Part shown: positions 16,549 through 26,038 of the stretch, in pieces
How the letters are laid out: each line of letters opens with the position of its first letter
How positions within the stretch are numbered: the first letter of the stretch is position 1
Source of the DNA: JBEICQ01 sp046297395
Lineage (GTDB): Bacteria; Bacteroidota; Bacteroidia; UBA4408
Direction of reading: 5' to 3'
Assembly: GCA_046297395.1 (NCBI GenBank)
Contig: JBKCNM010000032.1
Span: 1-64,000, forward strand
DNA length: 64,000 bases
Notes under the pieces: model-generated
The model's input: the letters and a program-made list of their open reading frames with translations, nothing else
What the model was told of the DNA's origin: nothing
The model's database searches: none
Position numbers and translations under genes: made by a program

Positions 16549-19131
16549 TCCGGAAGCACTCTTCCCCCAACAATAACTGTCCCTGCAGGCAGTGCTTACA
16601 TCCGATTTACAAGCGATTACATTGTGAATGCTGCTGGCTTTAGCCTAAATTATACTTCAACCACTGCACCGCCTGCCAATTTTTGCAGTGGCAACCAAAC
16701 ACTTACCACTGCTGCCGGAACAATCACAGATGGAAGTGGAACATCCAACTATGGCAATAACTCCAACTGTTCTTGGCTCATTCAACCCACAGGCGCTACA
16801 AGCATCACCATCAATTTTACTCAGTTTGCCACAGAATTAAGCAATGACTTTGTCAGCATTTACAGCGGCACCAACAGCTCCGGCACTTTGATTGGCACTT
16901 ATTCCGGTGCTGTTCTGCCATCTACCATCAATGTGCCTTCAGGAAATGCTTTTGTCAGCTTTACCAGCAATGGCAGCATCACTTCGGGAGGATTCAGTTT
17001 TAATTACACATCCGGCAACACACCCGTCTCCTTCTGTAGTGGCAATCAAATACTCACTGCTAGCAGTGGAACCATTACGGACGGTAGCGGCACCTCAGAT
17101 TATGTGGTCAACACAGATTGTTCATGGTTGATTCAACCTTTAGGTGCTACTTCAATCACCCTCACTTTTACCGCTTTTGCAACAGAAGCTACCTACGACT
17201 TTGTTTACATCTACAACGGAACCGATACCACAGGTACCCTTTTGGGCACTTACTCCGGAACAACCCTTCCGGCCGCTCTTACTGTACCATCAGGAAATGC
17301 ATATATCCGTTTCACCTCTGACAATATCATTAATGCAGCGGGATTCAGTTTGAACTATACCTCATCATCTGCCCCTCCTGCCAATTTTTGCAGCGGCAAC
17401 CAAGTGCTTACAGCATCCACAGGCACCATCACGGATGGGAGCGGTACCTCCAACTATAATATCAATGCTGATTGCTCCTGGCTCATTCAACCTCCGGGGG
17501 CAAGCCAAATCACGATCACCTTCACTGCTTTTGCTACCGAAGCAAATTATGATTTTGTGAAAATTTATAATGGCACCGACACGACCGGTATTCTCTTGGG
17601 ATCTTATTCCGGAACCATTATTCCTTCGGCAATTACTGTCCCTTCCGGAAATGTCTTTATACGATTCACCAGTGATTATATCGTAACTGCTGCTGGCTTT
17701 AGCCTAAACTATTCATCAACCACTACACCGCCTGCCAATTTTTGCAGCGGCAACCAAACCCTTACCACTGCTACCGGAACAATCACAGATGGAAGTGGAG
17801 CTTCCAACTATGGCAATAACTCAAACTGTTCTTGGCTCATTCAACCCACAGGCGCCACAAGCATCACCATCAATTTTACTCAGTTTGCCACAGAATTAAG
17901 CAATGACCTTGTCAGCATCTACAACGGCACCAACAGCTCAGGTACTTTGATTGGCACTTATTCCGGTACTGTTCTGCCACCTACCATCAATGTTCCTTCA
18001 GGAAATGCTTTTATCAGCTTCACCAGCAATGGCAGCATCACTGCAGGAGGATTCAGCCTCAATTATACTTCGGGCACTACTCCGGTAACTTTTTGCAGCG
18101 GAACGCAAACGCTCACAGCATCCAGTGGTACAGTAACTGATGGCAGCGGAAATGCACAATACGGATTATTTTCTGATTGCTCTTGGTTGATTCAACCTTC
18201 CGGAGCAACATCAATCACCATTACCTTCACAGCATTTGCAACAGAGCTCAATTATGACTTTGTCCGTATTTACTCCGGCACTGATACTACAGGCGCCCTG
18301 ATCGGACAATATTCCGGCACCACTATCCCAACAGCACTCACCATTCCATCCGGTTCTGTATTTGTTAGGTTCACGAGCGACTACTCCCAAAACGCAGCCG
18401 GTTTTAGTTTCGACTATACCTCTTCATCAACTCCGCCTGCCAATTTTTGCAGCGGCAACCAAACACTTACCACGGCCACCGGAACAATCACAGATGGAAG
18501 CGGTACTTCCAACTATGGCAATAACTCAAACTGTTCATGGCTCATACAGCCTGCAGGTGCCACTTCAATCACAATTACTTTTAGCGCCTTAAGCACTGAG
18601 CTGAACCAGGATTTTGTAAAAGTTTACTCCGGCACCAATGCGAGCGGCACCTTGCTCGGAAATTATTCCGGAAGTACACTGCCTTCAGTACTTACCATTC
18701 CCTCCGGAAATGTGTTTATCAGTTTTACTAGTAACAATTCAATCACTGCTGCAGGATTCTCTTTAAGTTATACATCAAGCTCCACGCCATTATCGTTTTG
18801 CGGCGGCAACCCGGTGTTTACTGCACCATCCGGAACAATTAATGATGGAAGCGGAACAGCCGAATACCTTGATAATACCTATTGTACTTGGCTCATCCAG
18901 CCAACAGGTGTCCAGCAAATCTTACTCTCTTTCACAGCATTTGCAACAGAGCTCAATTATGACTTTGTAGATATCTACAATGGAACAGATACTTCCGGTG
19001 TGCTTTTGGGCTCCTATTCCGGAAGTACTTTGCCTCCTAACATCACTGTGAATTCAGGGAATGCCTTTGTTGTGTTTCGCAGTGACGGAAGCATCACAGC
19101 TTCGGGATTCAGTCTTAATTATACCACTTGT
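15976..19131 (+). repeat. Nine tandem CUB-domain repeats with a three-domain superrepeat
   Basis: The first cysteine codons of the domains lie at 15976, 16330, 16684, 17035, 17389, 17743, 18094, 18448 and 18799, giving spacings of 354, 354, 351, 354, 354, 351, 354 and 351 bp. The 354-354-351 pattern occurs twice, and repeats 2 and 5 and repeats 3 and 6 are nearly identical. This shows duplication of a 1,059-bp block of three CUB domains. Each repeat contains a DGSG turn, a CSWLIQP strand, a YDFV.IY strand and a YSG loop. Confidence 0.93.
16546..16548 (+). other. In-frame TAG at an invariant CUB tyrosine
   Basis: The local sequence GGATCTTAGTCCGGAAGC aligns with GGATCTTATTCCGGAACC in the fifth CUB repeat (near 17600). 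A single T-to-G change would turn the Tyr codon TAT into TAG. All eight other repeats keep the Tyr of the YSG motif. Confidence 0.9.
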
Positions 19132-21894
19132 ACCAGCCCGCCTACTGTGTCACTGTTGCCTCCATCAACCACCGTGTTTTGTCCTCCTGCGGGAATATTG
19201 CTCACTGCGAATCCAAGTATCGGGGTAAACTCAATCGTATGGAACATCAATGGCACACCGGTTACAGGAAATAATACTACAACACTTACCGCAAATGTGG
19301 GTGGCCAATACCATGTTAAGGTCACTGATTCGCAAGGTTGTGCAGGTTTTTCTGATACCATTCAAATTACCAATGCAAGTAGTCCGCTTTTTGTTCTTGC
19401 CAATCCCCCGCAAATTTGCGACGGAGGCAACACCACACTTTTTGCAAACACTGATTTTGTTTCTGAAAACTTTGATGCATCCATCGGACAAATGATAGTG
19501 AATGGAGGCGTCGTTGCTTCAACCTGCGGGTCCTTCAGTGGGAATGCCCTTTATTTTAATGGCACACTTAGGAATGTGTCAACTCCTACATTAAACACAA
19601 GTTCCGGAGGCACCATCGCATTTTACCTAAAAATCAGTAACGGAATTGCACCATGCGAAGCAGCTGAATCAGGTGATGCTGTGGTTCTCTCCTACTCTGT
19701 TAATGGCGGAAACACTTGGCAAGACATAGCCACATATGCTCCCGGTTCTTTCAATAATTTCACCTTGGTGTCTTTGCCTATTCCAACTTTGGCACTTACC
19801 CCTAACACCATATTCCGCTGGTCTCAGCCTATCAATTCCGGACCCGGATTCGACAACTGGGCTCTGGATAATATCCAAGTTTCAGGCTTAAGCAACAACC
19901 TTACCTACTCATGGTCACCTTCTACAGGGCTCAGCTCAACAACTATTCCGAATCCGGTTTGCTCAGCCACTGCAACCACCACATACACGGTTACTGCTAA
20001 CAATGGTGTTTGTTCAAGTTCTGCCCAATTAACAATTAATGTTTCAACAACTCCTCAAGTGAACATAACTCCCAGTGGCCCTACCACATTATGTCCGGGG
20101 GGCAGCGTTACACTTGTTGCAGACTCATCGCTTACTTATCTGTGGAGCAATGGCGCAACTACAAGGAGCATTGTTGTGAACCAAGCAGGTACTTTCAGTT
20201 TTTCAGCCAATCAGGGTGGCGGTTGCATCGGAGTATCGCCTACTGTAACTGTAACGCTTGCATCCAATCCCAATGCGAGCATTACCGCAGGTGGCAATAC
20301 CAGTATCTGTAATGGTTCTTCTATCAATATAATTTCCAATCAGGGTAGTGGTATCACTTCACAATGGCTGCGCAACGGCATGCAAATCCTCAATGCTACC
20401 GGAAGCAGTTTTCAGGCCAATCAGGCCGGCTCTTATGCTGTTATACAAACCAACGCAGCAGGTTGCCGTGATACATCCAACAACATCATCATTAGCGACC
20501 GAACACCAAATGCAACTGTTACGGCAAATCCCCCAAGTATCTGTGCCGGTTCATCAAGCCAGTTGAATACCATCATCCTTGGTTTTGCAGATAATTTTGA
20601 TGGAGCAACAATGCCCTGGGTCATCAATGGAGGAACAATCACTTCCGGCGGATGCGGTTCATTCAGTGGCAACGCATTATATTTTGATGGCACAATAAGG
20701 GAAGCAATAACACCCGACATCAATACCAGCGGCGGCGGAAACATCACTTTTTACCTCGAAATCGGAAATGGATCTGTCCCATGTGAAGCAGTGGATCCGG
20801 GTGAAGATATTCTCTTGGAATTTTCAAATAACAACGGGCTTACCTGGACCGGTATGGGTACTTATGCGCCGGGGGCATACGATACATTTACACCGGTTGT
20901 GGTGAGCATCCCGGCTGCGGCCCAAACAGTGAGTACAAGATTCAGATGGTCACAGCCCGCACAATCAGGAGCAGGTTTTGATAACTGGGCCATCGACAAT
21001 GTGCAGATTCAACTCAGCGGAAACAACCTCACTTATGCTTGGTCTCCTGCCTCCGGATTAAGTGCTACAAACATTGCCAATCCAATTGCCAATCCAAACA
21101 ACACTACCACTTATCAAGTTACAGTAACAAATAACAACTGCAGTGTAAGTTTTCCTGTAGCTGTTTCCATTATCAATACCAACACAGCAAGTATCTCTTC
21201 TTCTCCCACGGGCAATAATCTCTGCTTCGGAGATAGTTTGTATCTCTTTGCTACCGGCGGCGCATCCTATCTCTGGTCGAACGGGGATACAAGCCAAACC
21301 ATTCGCATTGGCGCACCGGGTTCGTATAGCGTTCAGGTAACTTATCCGGGCGGATGTAGCTCTACCTCCGCTCCTTTTCAAGTTATACAGAACACACTTA
21401 GTGCTTCCATCTCCCAAATCAATCCGGGTTGCCCAAGCTGCTGTGATGGCAGTGTAACGCTCACTCCCACCGATGGGGTATTGCCCTACCAGTATAGCTG
21501 GACTCCTGCAACGGGAAGTGGCCAGGGAACACCAACCCTTAGCGGACTCTGTGAAGGCATTTACCTGGTTACCGTAACAGATGCCGTAGGCTGTTCTGCC
21601 CAAAACGGAGCCAATCTGCTGGCTGCACCCACCTCTCTGAAAGATACTCCAGGCGAAATGGACATTCGTGTTTTTCCAAATCCGTTTGATCACCGGTTTA
21701 CCCTTGTCTTCAACAACAATACTTTTGGCACGGTTGTCTTGCTTCAGGATATGCTTGGCAAAACCCTTACCCAGAAAATATTGCAAGGAGAAAACACCGT
21801 TCTTTTCGAAACTGAAAAATTATCACCCGGCATTTATTTCCTAGAGATACGGGAAGGAGAAAAGCGGATTCTGAAAAAGATCATCAGGAACTAA
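16624..21894 (+). CDS. C-terminal fragment of the CUB protein (not an independent gene)
   Basis: An automated caller would begin this 1,756-aa piece at GTG 16624, in the middle of the second CUB domain (VNAAGFSLNY). It has no signal peptide, no promoter, and begins inside a folded domain, so it is the remainder of the interrupted gene. It carries CUB domains 3-9, two reelin-like domains with paired CE and DNWA..N.QV signatures, Ig/PKD-like modules, and the T9SS sorting domain ending at residue 1756. It could be expressed only by readthrough, internal initiation or reversion. Confidence 0.7.
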   Translation: MNAAGFSLNYTSTTAPPANFCSGNQTLTTAAGTITDGSGTSNYGNNSNCSWLIQPTGATSITINFTQFATELSNDFVSIYSGTNSSGTLIGTYSGAVLPSTINVPSGNAFVSFTSNGSITSGGFSFNYTSGNTPVSFCSGNQILTASSGTITDGSGTSDYVVNTDCSWLIQPLGATSITLTFTAFATEATYDFVYIYNGTDTTGTLLGTYSGTTLPAALTVPSGNAYIRFTSDNIINAAGFSLNYTSSSAPPANFCSGNQVLTASTGTITDGSGTSNYNINADCSWLIQPPGASQITITFTAFATEANYDFVKIYNGTDTTGILLGSYSGTIIPSAITVPSGNVFIRFTSDYIVTAAGFSLNYSSTTTPPANFCSGNQTLTTATGTITDGSGASNYGNNSNCSWLIQPTGATSITINFTQFATELSNDLVSIYNGTNSSGTLIGTYSGTVLPPTINVPSGNAFISFTSNGSITAGGFSLNYTSGTTPVTFCSGTQTLTASSGTVTDGSGNAQYGLFSDCSWLIQPSGATSITITFTAFATELNYDFVRIYSGTDTTGALIGQYSGTTIPTALTIPSGSVFVRFTSDYSQNAAGFSFDYTSSSTPPANFCSGNQTLTTATGTITDGSGTSNYGNNSNCSWLIQPAGATSITITFSALSTELNQDFVKVYSGTNASGTLLGNYSGSTLPSVLTIPSGNVFISFTSNNSITAAGFSLSYTSSSTPLSFCGGNPVFTAPSGTINDGSGTAEYLDNTYCTWLIQPTGVQQILLSFTAFATELNYDFVDIYNGTDTSGVLLGSYSGSTLPPNITVNSGNAFVVFRSDGSITASGFSLNYTTCTSPPTVSLLPPSTTVFCPPAGILLTANPSIGVNSIVWNINGTPVTGNNTTTLTANVGGQYHVKVTDSQGCAGFSDTIQITNASSPLFVLANPPQICDGGNTTLFANTDFVSENFDASIGQMIVNGGVVASTCGSFSGNALYFNGTLRNVSTPTLNTSSGGTIAFYLKISNGIAPCEAAESGDAVVLSYSVNGGNTWQDIATYAPGSFNNFTLVSLPIPTLALTPNTIFRWSQPINSGPGFDNWALDNIQVSGLSNNLTYSWSPSTGLSSTTIPNPVCSATATTTYTVTANNGVCSSSAQLTINVSTTPQVNITPSGPTTLCPGGSVTLVADSSLTYLWSNGATTRSIVVNQAGTFSFSANQGGGCIGVSPTVTVTLASNPNASITAGGNTSICNGSSINIISNQGSGITSQWLRNGMQILNATGSSFQANQAGSYAVIQTNAAGCRDTSNNIIISDRTPNATVTANPPSICAGSSSQLNTIILGFADNFDGATMPWVINGGTITSGGCGSFSGNALYFDGTIREAITPDINTSGGGNITFYLEIGNGSVPCEAVDPGEDILLEFSNNNGLTWTGMGTYAPGAYDTFTPVVVSIPAAAQTVSTRFRWSQPAQSGAGFDNWAIDNVQIQLSGNNLTYAWSPASGLSATNIANPIANPNNTTTYQVTVTNNNCSVSFPVAVSIINTNTASISSSPTGNNLCFGDSLYLFATGGASYLWSNGDTSQTIRIGAPGSYSVQVTYPGGCSSTSAPFQVIQNTLSASISQINPGCPSCCDGSVTLTPTDGVLPYQYSWTPATGSGQGTPTLSGLCEGIYLVTVTDAVGCSAQNGANLLAAPTSLKDTPGEMDIRVFPNPFDHRFTLVFNNNTFGTVVLLQDMLGKTLTQKILQGENTVLFETEKLSPGIYFLEIREGEKRILKKIIRN

Positions 21895-21903
21895 ATCAAA
21901 TCC

Positions 21904-21929
21904 AAGGCTGCCCGAAAGGCAGCCTTTTT
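21904..21929 (+). terminator. Terminator of the CUB-protein gene
   Basis: AAGGCTGCC (21904-21912) pairs perfectly with GGCAGCCTT (21918-21926) around a CGAAA loop, followed by TTT. It lies 9 bp after the stop codon. Confidence 0.9.
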
Positions 21930-22016
21930 CTTTGGATTTCATTCCGGCGTCATTAGGTTAATTTTAAAAAATAAACCAGATTTGTGCTTTACAATCAGCA
22001 CTTACAATACCATCAC

Positions 22017-24857
22017 ATGATAAAAAAGAATTGGTCGTTCATCGTTTTTATTGCAGCAGTGCATGTGCTATTATTCGGATCTCTCTCAGGACTATACTCC
22101 CAAAACCTGGGACCTCATCCGAACGGGCAAGGCTGGAAACTCATGAACTCTCCTGCCATTCGCATCATCTATCCGGATGGCATGGAACCCCAGGCGCAAA
22201 GAATTTCTTCTATTGTCAATTATATCCGCGAGAACTCTTACCGCTCAGTAGGTAATAAGCAAATCAAGCTTGACATGGTCTTGCAAAACCGCACAACAAT
22301 ACCCAATGGGTATGTTGGCATGGCTCCCCTGCGCAGCGAGTTATACTGCACCCCCCCTCAATCCAATCTGTTGGTAGGAAGCATGGATTGGCTGGATATT
22401 TTAGCTGTACACGAGTTCAGACATGTGCAACAAACAGCCAATACGCGCAATGGTCTCACCAAATGGGTTTCATGGTTAACAGGTCAATTAGGATGGAGTA
22501 TGTTTTCTGTTTTGTCGGTACCCAATTGGTATATGGAAGGAGATGCTGTGATTACCGAAACAGCCCTTTCTGAAGGTGGTCGTGGAAGAGCTCCTTTTTT
22601 TACGCGTGAATACAGGGCATTGTCATTTGCCAATATTCAATACAATTATCAAAAAATGAGAAATGGTTCCTTTAAATCACTCTTGCCGGATCATTACCCA
22701 CTGGGCTATATGATGCTTAGTTATGCAAGAAAAGAAAAAGGAAACGACATCATCGCCACTGTTCTAAAAGAAGGTAGTGCATACAAGGGAATCTTCTATC
22801 CCTTTTCCAATGCAATGAAGAGAAATACAGGCTATTCCACAACAAAACTTTACGAAGCTGCCCTTGCAGAACAGAAAAAAAAATGGGATGAGCAGCTAAA
22901 AAACACACCAAAAAGCAAACACAATCCACTTACGCAATTACCCAAGACAACGGTCACTGATTATCGTTTTCCGCGTTTTACAAAAGACGGTAGCATTGTT
23001 GCCAACAAAAGCAGTTACAAAAAAACGAATCATATCTGCTCAATTAAAAATGGACGGATTCGTAAATTATCCAACATCGGCTATAGTTTCGACGACTACA
23101 TCAACATAGGAAATGATGTTATTGCTTGGACAGAAGCTTCCAGAAATGCAAGAAGGGAACATTTAAATTACTCCGATATTATTCTTTATGAAATCGCTAC
23201 AGGAAAAAAAAGAAGATTCATGAAGCATACCCGCTATTTCTCACCTGCAGTATCTGATGCCGGCGATGTATTGGCGGCAATTCATATCACTTATGACCAA
23301 AAAAATAGCATTCACATTCTTGGTTTCAATGATGGAAAAATCATACAAAAAATAGAAAACCCTGAAAATTATTTTCTTAGCCGACTTGCATGGGCAGGAA
23401 ACAACCGCCTGGTAAGTATCGCCAAACAACATGGGAAAATGGCATTGGTACTCATCGATATTCCTTCCCAAAAAATACAGGCCATCACACCTTGGTCAGC
23501 CCATACTTTGGAAGGGCTTTCATGTAAAAATGATCAGGTATATTTTGGTGCATCCTACAGTGGGATAGACAACATCTTCCGATGCTCTCTGAAAGAGAAC
23601 GGAAAGATTTTCCAGATTACTTCAGCAACCATCGGGGTGTATGAACCGGATGTATCAGCAGATGGAAAACAATTGGTTTTTACCTCCTTTACACACATGG
23701 GACAACAATTGGAAACCATGGATCTTGGGGACGAGCAAGGCCTGGAAATACAATTTACCGAACCTTCCGAGATGGCCTACTTTTCGGATGCCAAATTTCC
23801 TGAGGAAGGCGGAAACATCCTCAACAAAATCCCCATTAACAAGTATGAGAGCAAACCATACAACAAACTTTTCCGGGGAATGCGTTTGCATAGCTGGAGC
23901 ATTTCACCCTCGTTTACTGCGCCATCCATAAAAATCAGTGCTGACAACATCCTGAATGATTTGAGCCTAACAGCAGGAGGAGGTATCAACAGAAACGAAA
24001 ACAACAATACTTACTATGAACTCGACATGCAGGTGGGAAGATTTTTCATGGAATCCTCTCTTCAGGCAGGCATGCGAAACAGGCAAAGTCAATTCAAAAG
24101 CGCCTCAGGCGAAATAGATACAATAACATTCAATGAATCTTACGCCGGATTTCGCACGGGTATTCCGCTTGCCTGGATCAGAGGAAATTTTGCCACTCGC
24201 TTAAGAGTTGATATTGGATACACTTATCGCAGCCTGAGCAATTTTAAAGGTGAAGTGGGTCTCCTTCAAAATCGTAACTTGAATACACTTGCCTATGATA
24301 TCCGATTCAGCACACTCAGGCGAACAGCAAGACAAAATCTGGGAAGCCGACTGGGGATAAGTGCAAGGTTTGAGTTTGTGCATGCGCCGGGCACTTTCAA
24401 TGAGCGGGTGATGGCAGAAAGCAAAGCTTATTTGCCCGGTCCGGGGAAAAATGACTTCATCATGATTCGCACAGGCATGCAATCAGAACCCTTGAGAAAT
24501 CCCTATCAGTTTACCGATATGTTTGAATATCCGAGGGGATTTGCAGGCATTTTAAATGACCGGTTTTCCATGATTTCTGCCAATTATTCTCTCCCACTCT
24601 TTTATCCTGACAAAGGCCTTGCTGGCATCACTTACTTCAAACGCATCAGGGCCAATCTCTTTTACGATACCGGAACAGCCCTGCTTGGCAGTGTCTCCAG
24701 AAACTATACATCGGCAGGATTTGAGTGCATCTTCGACAATGTGCACATAAATGTACTTCCGTTAAGCTTCGGTTTCAGGCAAGCCTTTATGTTGCAGGGA
24801 GTAAATGATGGAGATAGCAAAAAGAGTTTCACCTTTTTTATGGCCACGGAGTTATAA
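22017..24857 (+). CDS. Peptidase MA-like / TolB-like propeller / outer-membrane barrel protein
   Basis: A 946-aa secreted protein from ATG 22017; the frame extends 11 codons upstream, but the signal peptide IKKNWSFIVFIAAVHVLLFG begins here. Residues about 40-290 resemble a gluzincin (peptidase MA) domain: HEFRH at 132-136 and, 42 residues on, WYMEGDAVITET, with E174 as candidate third zinc ligand. Residues about 310-620 form a TolB/DPP-IV-like beta-propeller (for example DVSADGKQLVFTSF). From about residue 650 alternating strands rich in Gly and aromatic residues suggest an outer-membrane beta-barrel, ending in FFMATEL. I infer an outer-membrane protein with periplasmic or surface peptidase-like and propeller domains. 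The substrate is unknown. Confidence 0.75.
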   Translation: MIKKNWSFIVFIAAVHVLLFGSLSGLYSQNLGPHPNGQGWKLMNSPAIRIIYPDGMEPQAQRISSIVNYIRENSYRSVGNKQIKLDMVLQNRTTIPNGYVGMAPLRSELYCTPPQSNLLVGSMDWLDILAVHEFRHVQQTANTRNGLTKWVSWLTGQLGWSMFSVLSVPNWYMEGDAVITETALSEGGRGRAPFFTREYRALSFANIQYNYQKMRNGSFKSLLPDHYPLGYMMLSYARKEKGNDIIATVLKEGSAYKGIFYPFSNAMKRNTGYSTTKLYEAALAEQKKKWDEQLKNTPKSKHNPLTQLPKTTVTDYRFPRFTKDGSIVANKSSYKKTNHICSIKNGRIRKLSNIGYSFDDYINIGNDVIAWTEASRNARREHLNYSDIILYEIATGKKRRFMKHTRYFSPAVSDAGDVLAAIHITYDQKNSIHILGFNDGKIIQKIENPENYFLSRLAWAGNNRLVSIAKQHGKMALVLIDIPSQKIQAITPWSAHTLEGLSCKNDQVYFGASYSGIDNIFRCSLKENGKIFQITSATIGVYEPDVSADGKQLVFTSFTHMGQQLETMDLGDEQGLEIQFTEPSEMAYFSDAKFPEEGGNILNKIPINKYESKPYNKLFRGMRLHSWSISPSFTAPSIKISADNILNDLSLTAGGGINRNENNNTYYELDMQVGRFFMESSLQAGMRNRQSQFKSASGEIDTITFNESYAGFRTGIPLAWIRGNFATRLRVDIGYTYRSLSNFKGEVGLLQNRNLNTLAYDIRFSTLRRTARQNLGSRLGISARFEFVHAPGTFNERVMAESKAYLPGPGKNDFIMIRTGMQSEPLRNPYQFTDMFEYPRGFAGILNDRFSMISANYSLPLFYPDKGLAGITYFKRIRANLFYDTGTALLGSVSRNYTSAGFECIFDNVHINVLPLSFGFRQAFMLQGVNDGDSKKSFTFFMATEL

Positions 24858-24908
24858 AAGTTCCTGCACATGATCATTGCAAATACCTTCTGATTTGAGC
24901 ATACATGA

Positions 24909-24916
24909 TATATTTG
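24909..24916 (+). promoter_or_regulatory. -7 element immediately before ftsX
   Basis: TATATTTG is an exact TAnnTTTG match, ending 4 bp before the ATG at 24921. The same close placement is seen at other genes in this window. No convincing -33 element is present at the usual distance. Confidence 0.45.
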
Positions 24917-24920
24917 TGAG

Positions 24921-25760
24921 ATGAAAGCACCCCGAATCGCCGTTATCATCAGTATTTCTCTTGTGCTTTTTCTCTTGGGTATCATGGGACTCATCATCAT
25001 GTATTCCAACAGCATCAGCACTTCTGTAAAAGAAAATCTATCGGTGACCTTGGTGCTTAAAGAAGGGCTCGGCCAAACAGATGCTTTAAGCCTTGTCAAT
25101 GATTTGAAATCAGAGCCCTATGTGAAACAGATTAAGGTTGTGGGTGCTGAAGAAGGTGCTGAGTTAATGAAAAAAGAATTGGGTGAAGATTTTGTCGCTT
25201 TTATCGGATACAATCCCCTGTCGGCAGTCGTGGAAGTGTATTTTCTTTCAGCCCTCAGCTCCCCTGAACTCCTCTCCTCTTTTACTTCAAGAATGCAAGC
25301 ACACAGGATGATTAAAGAAGTTAGAATGCAAACCGGATTGCTTCAGAAGCTGGAGCAAACAACTCGCAGTATTTCCTTTGCTTTGCTTGCCATATCGCTC
25401 TTGTTTCTGCTTGTATCCATCACCCTCATCTACCAAAGCATTCGCATCAGTATTTATGCACATCGGTTTTCCATCAGAACCATGCAACTGGTTGGTGCCA
25501 CCCGCTGGTTTATCCTTCAACCCTATCTGAAGCAGGGTATTTGGGATGGTTTTACAGGAGGAATGGCTTCTCTTGTGCTTATCTGCTCCACCTGGCTCAC
25601 TGCCCGAAACAATATTCCGGGACTCACCGATCTGGAAGATCCGATTAAACTTCAGACTTTAGGCATATCAATTTTAATTACCGGCCTCTTCATTTCAATT
25701 TTTTCTACCATCTTTGCTCTGTCCCGCTTTTTAAAGGCTGACCCAGATAAACTTTACTGA
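24921..25760 (+). CDS. ftsX: Cell-division ABC-transporter-like permease FtsX
   Basis: A 279-aa FtsX, which with FtsE relays cell-division signals across the membrane to peptidoglycan hydrolases. It has an N-terminal helix (about residues 7-29), an extracellular domain (about 30-145; LSVTLVLKEG, EEGAELMKKELGEDF), then three more helices (about 152-175, 205-225, 250-272), with AHRFSIRTMQLVGATRWFI typical of the cytoplasmic coupling loop. The N-terminus is shorter than in many Bacteroidota homologues, which have a polar leader. No ftsE is adjacent. It is followed after 3 bp by DUF3098 and then uppP, a conserved Bacteroidota order. Confidence 0.93.
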   Translation: MKAPRIAVIISISLVLFLLGIMGLIIMYSNSISTSVKENLSVTLVLKEGLGQTDALSLVNDLKSEPYVKQIKVVGAEEGAELMKKELGEDFVAFIGYNPLSAVVEVYFLSALSSPELLSSFTSRMQAHRMIKEVRMQTGLLQKLEQTTRSISFALLAISLLFLLVSITLIYQSIRISIYAHRFSIRTMQLVGATRWFILQPYLKQGIWDGFTGGMASLVLICSTWLTARNNIPGLTDLEDPIKLQTLGISILITGLFISIFSTIFALSRFLKADPDKLY

Positions 25761-25763
25761 CAT

Positions 25764-26033
25764 ATGAAGAAAACAAATCCTGCAAAAAGCAAATCAACAC
25801 AGGATGTCCATAACGACACTTTTGTTTTTACAAAAACAAATTACCTGATCATGATTGCTTCTGTTTTGATTGTCCTCCTCGGTTATATACTGATGATAGG
25901 CGGAGGTGCTGAAGATCCTACTGCATTTAGTGATGAAATCTTCAATTTCAGACGCCTTACCTTATCGCCCGTGCTGATTTTATGTGGATTCGGCCTGGGA
26001 ATTTTTGCGATTTTCTATACCTCCAAAGAGTAG
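25764..26033 (+). CDS. DUF3098 family membrane protein
   Basis: An 89-aa protein with a polar Lys-rich N-terminus and two membrane helices (about residues 29-47 and 67-84), separated by GGGAEDPTAFSDEIFNFRR, the conserved loop of DUF3098. Its function is unknown. Its fixed position between ftsX and uppP in Bacteroidota suggests a role in cell-wall synthesis or division. Confidence 0.9.
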   Translation: MKKTNPAKSKSTQDVHNDTFVFTKTNYLIMIASVLIVLLGYILMIGGGAEDPTAFSDEIFNFRRLTLSPVLILCGFGLGIFAIFYTSKE

Positions 26034-26038
26034 TTCCC

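Larger units (their letters stand above)
15904..21894 (+). pseudogene. Giant T9SS-secreted CUB/reelin-like protein, interrupted by one in-frame TAG
   Basis: One continuous reading frame of 1,997 codons with a single stop, TAG, at codon 215 (16546-16548). Full-length layout: signal peptide (1 to about 23); nine CUB domains (about 25-1076); an Ig/PKD-like domain with cysteines (about 1080-1160); a reelin-like jelly-roll domain (about 1180-1330); Ig/PKD-like domains; a second reelin-like domain (about 1560-1705); more PKD-like segments; and a T9SS type A sorting domain (about 1918-1996, starting IRVFPNPFD). The product would be a secreted or surface adhesin-like protein. Translation reads straight across the stop into conserved CUB sequence (SGSTLPPTITVP), so this is a point mutation, a sequencing error, or a recoded stop. 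The remaining 1,780 codons are open, so any loss is recent. Confidence 0.88.

Noticed and set aside
15976..19131. CRISPR-like array
   Set aside because: The regular ~354-bp period is protein-coding CUB domain repetition, far longer than CRISPR units and in frame.
21058..21786. A 242-aa open frame on the minus strand inside the CUB-protein gene
   Set aside because: It lies wholly antisense to the conserved PKD-like and T9SS regions, has a mixed, Arg/Gly/Cys-rich composition and no family features.
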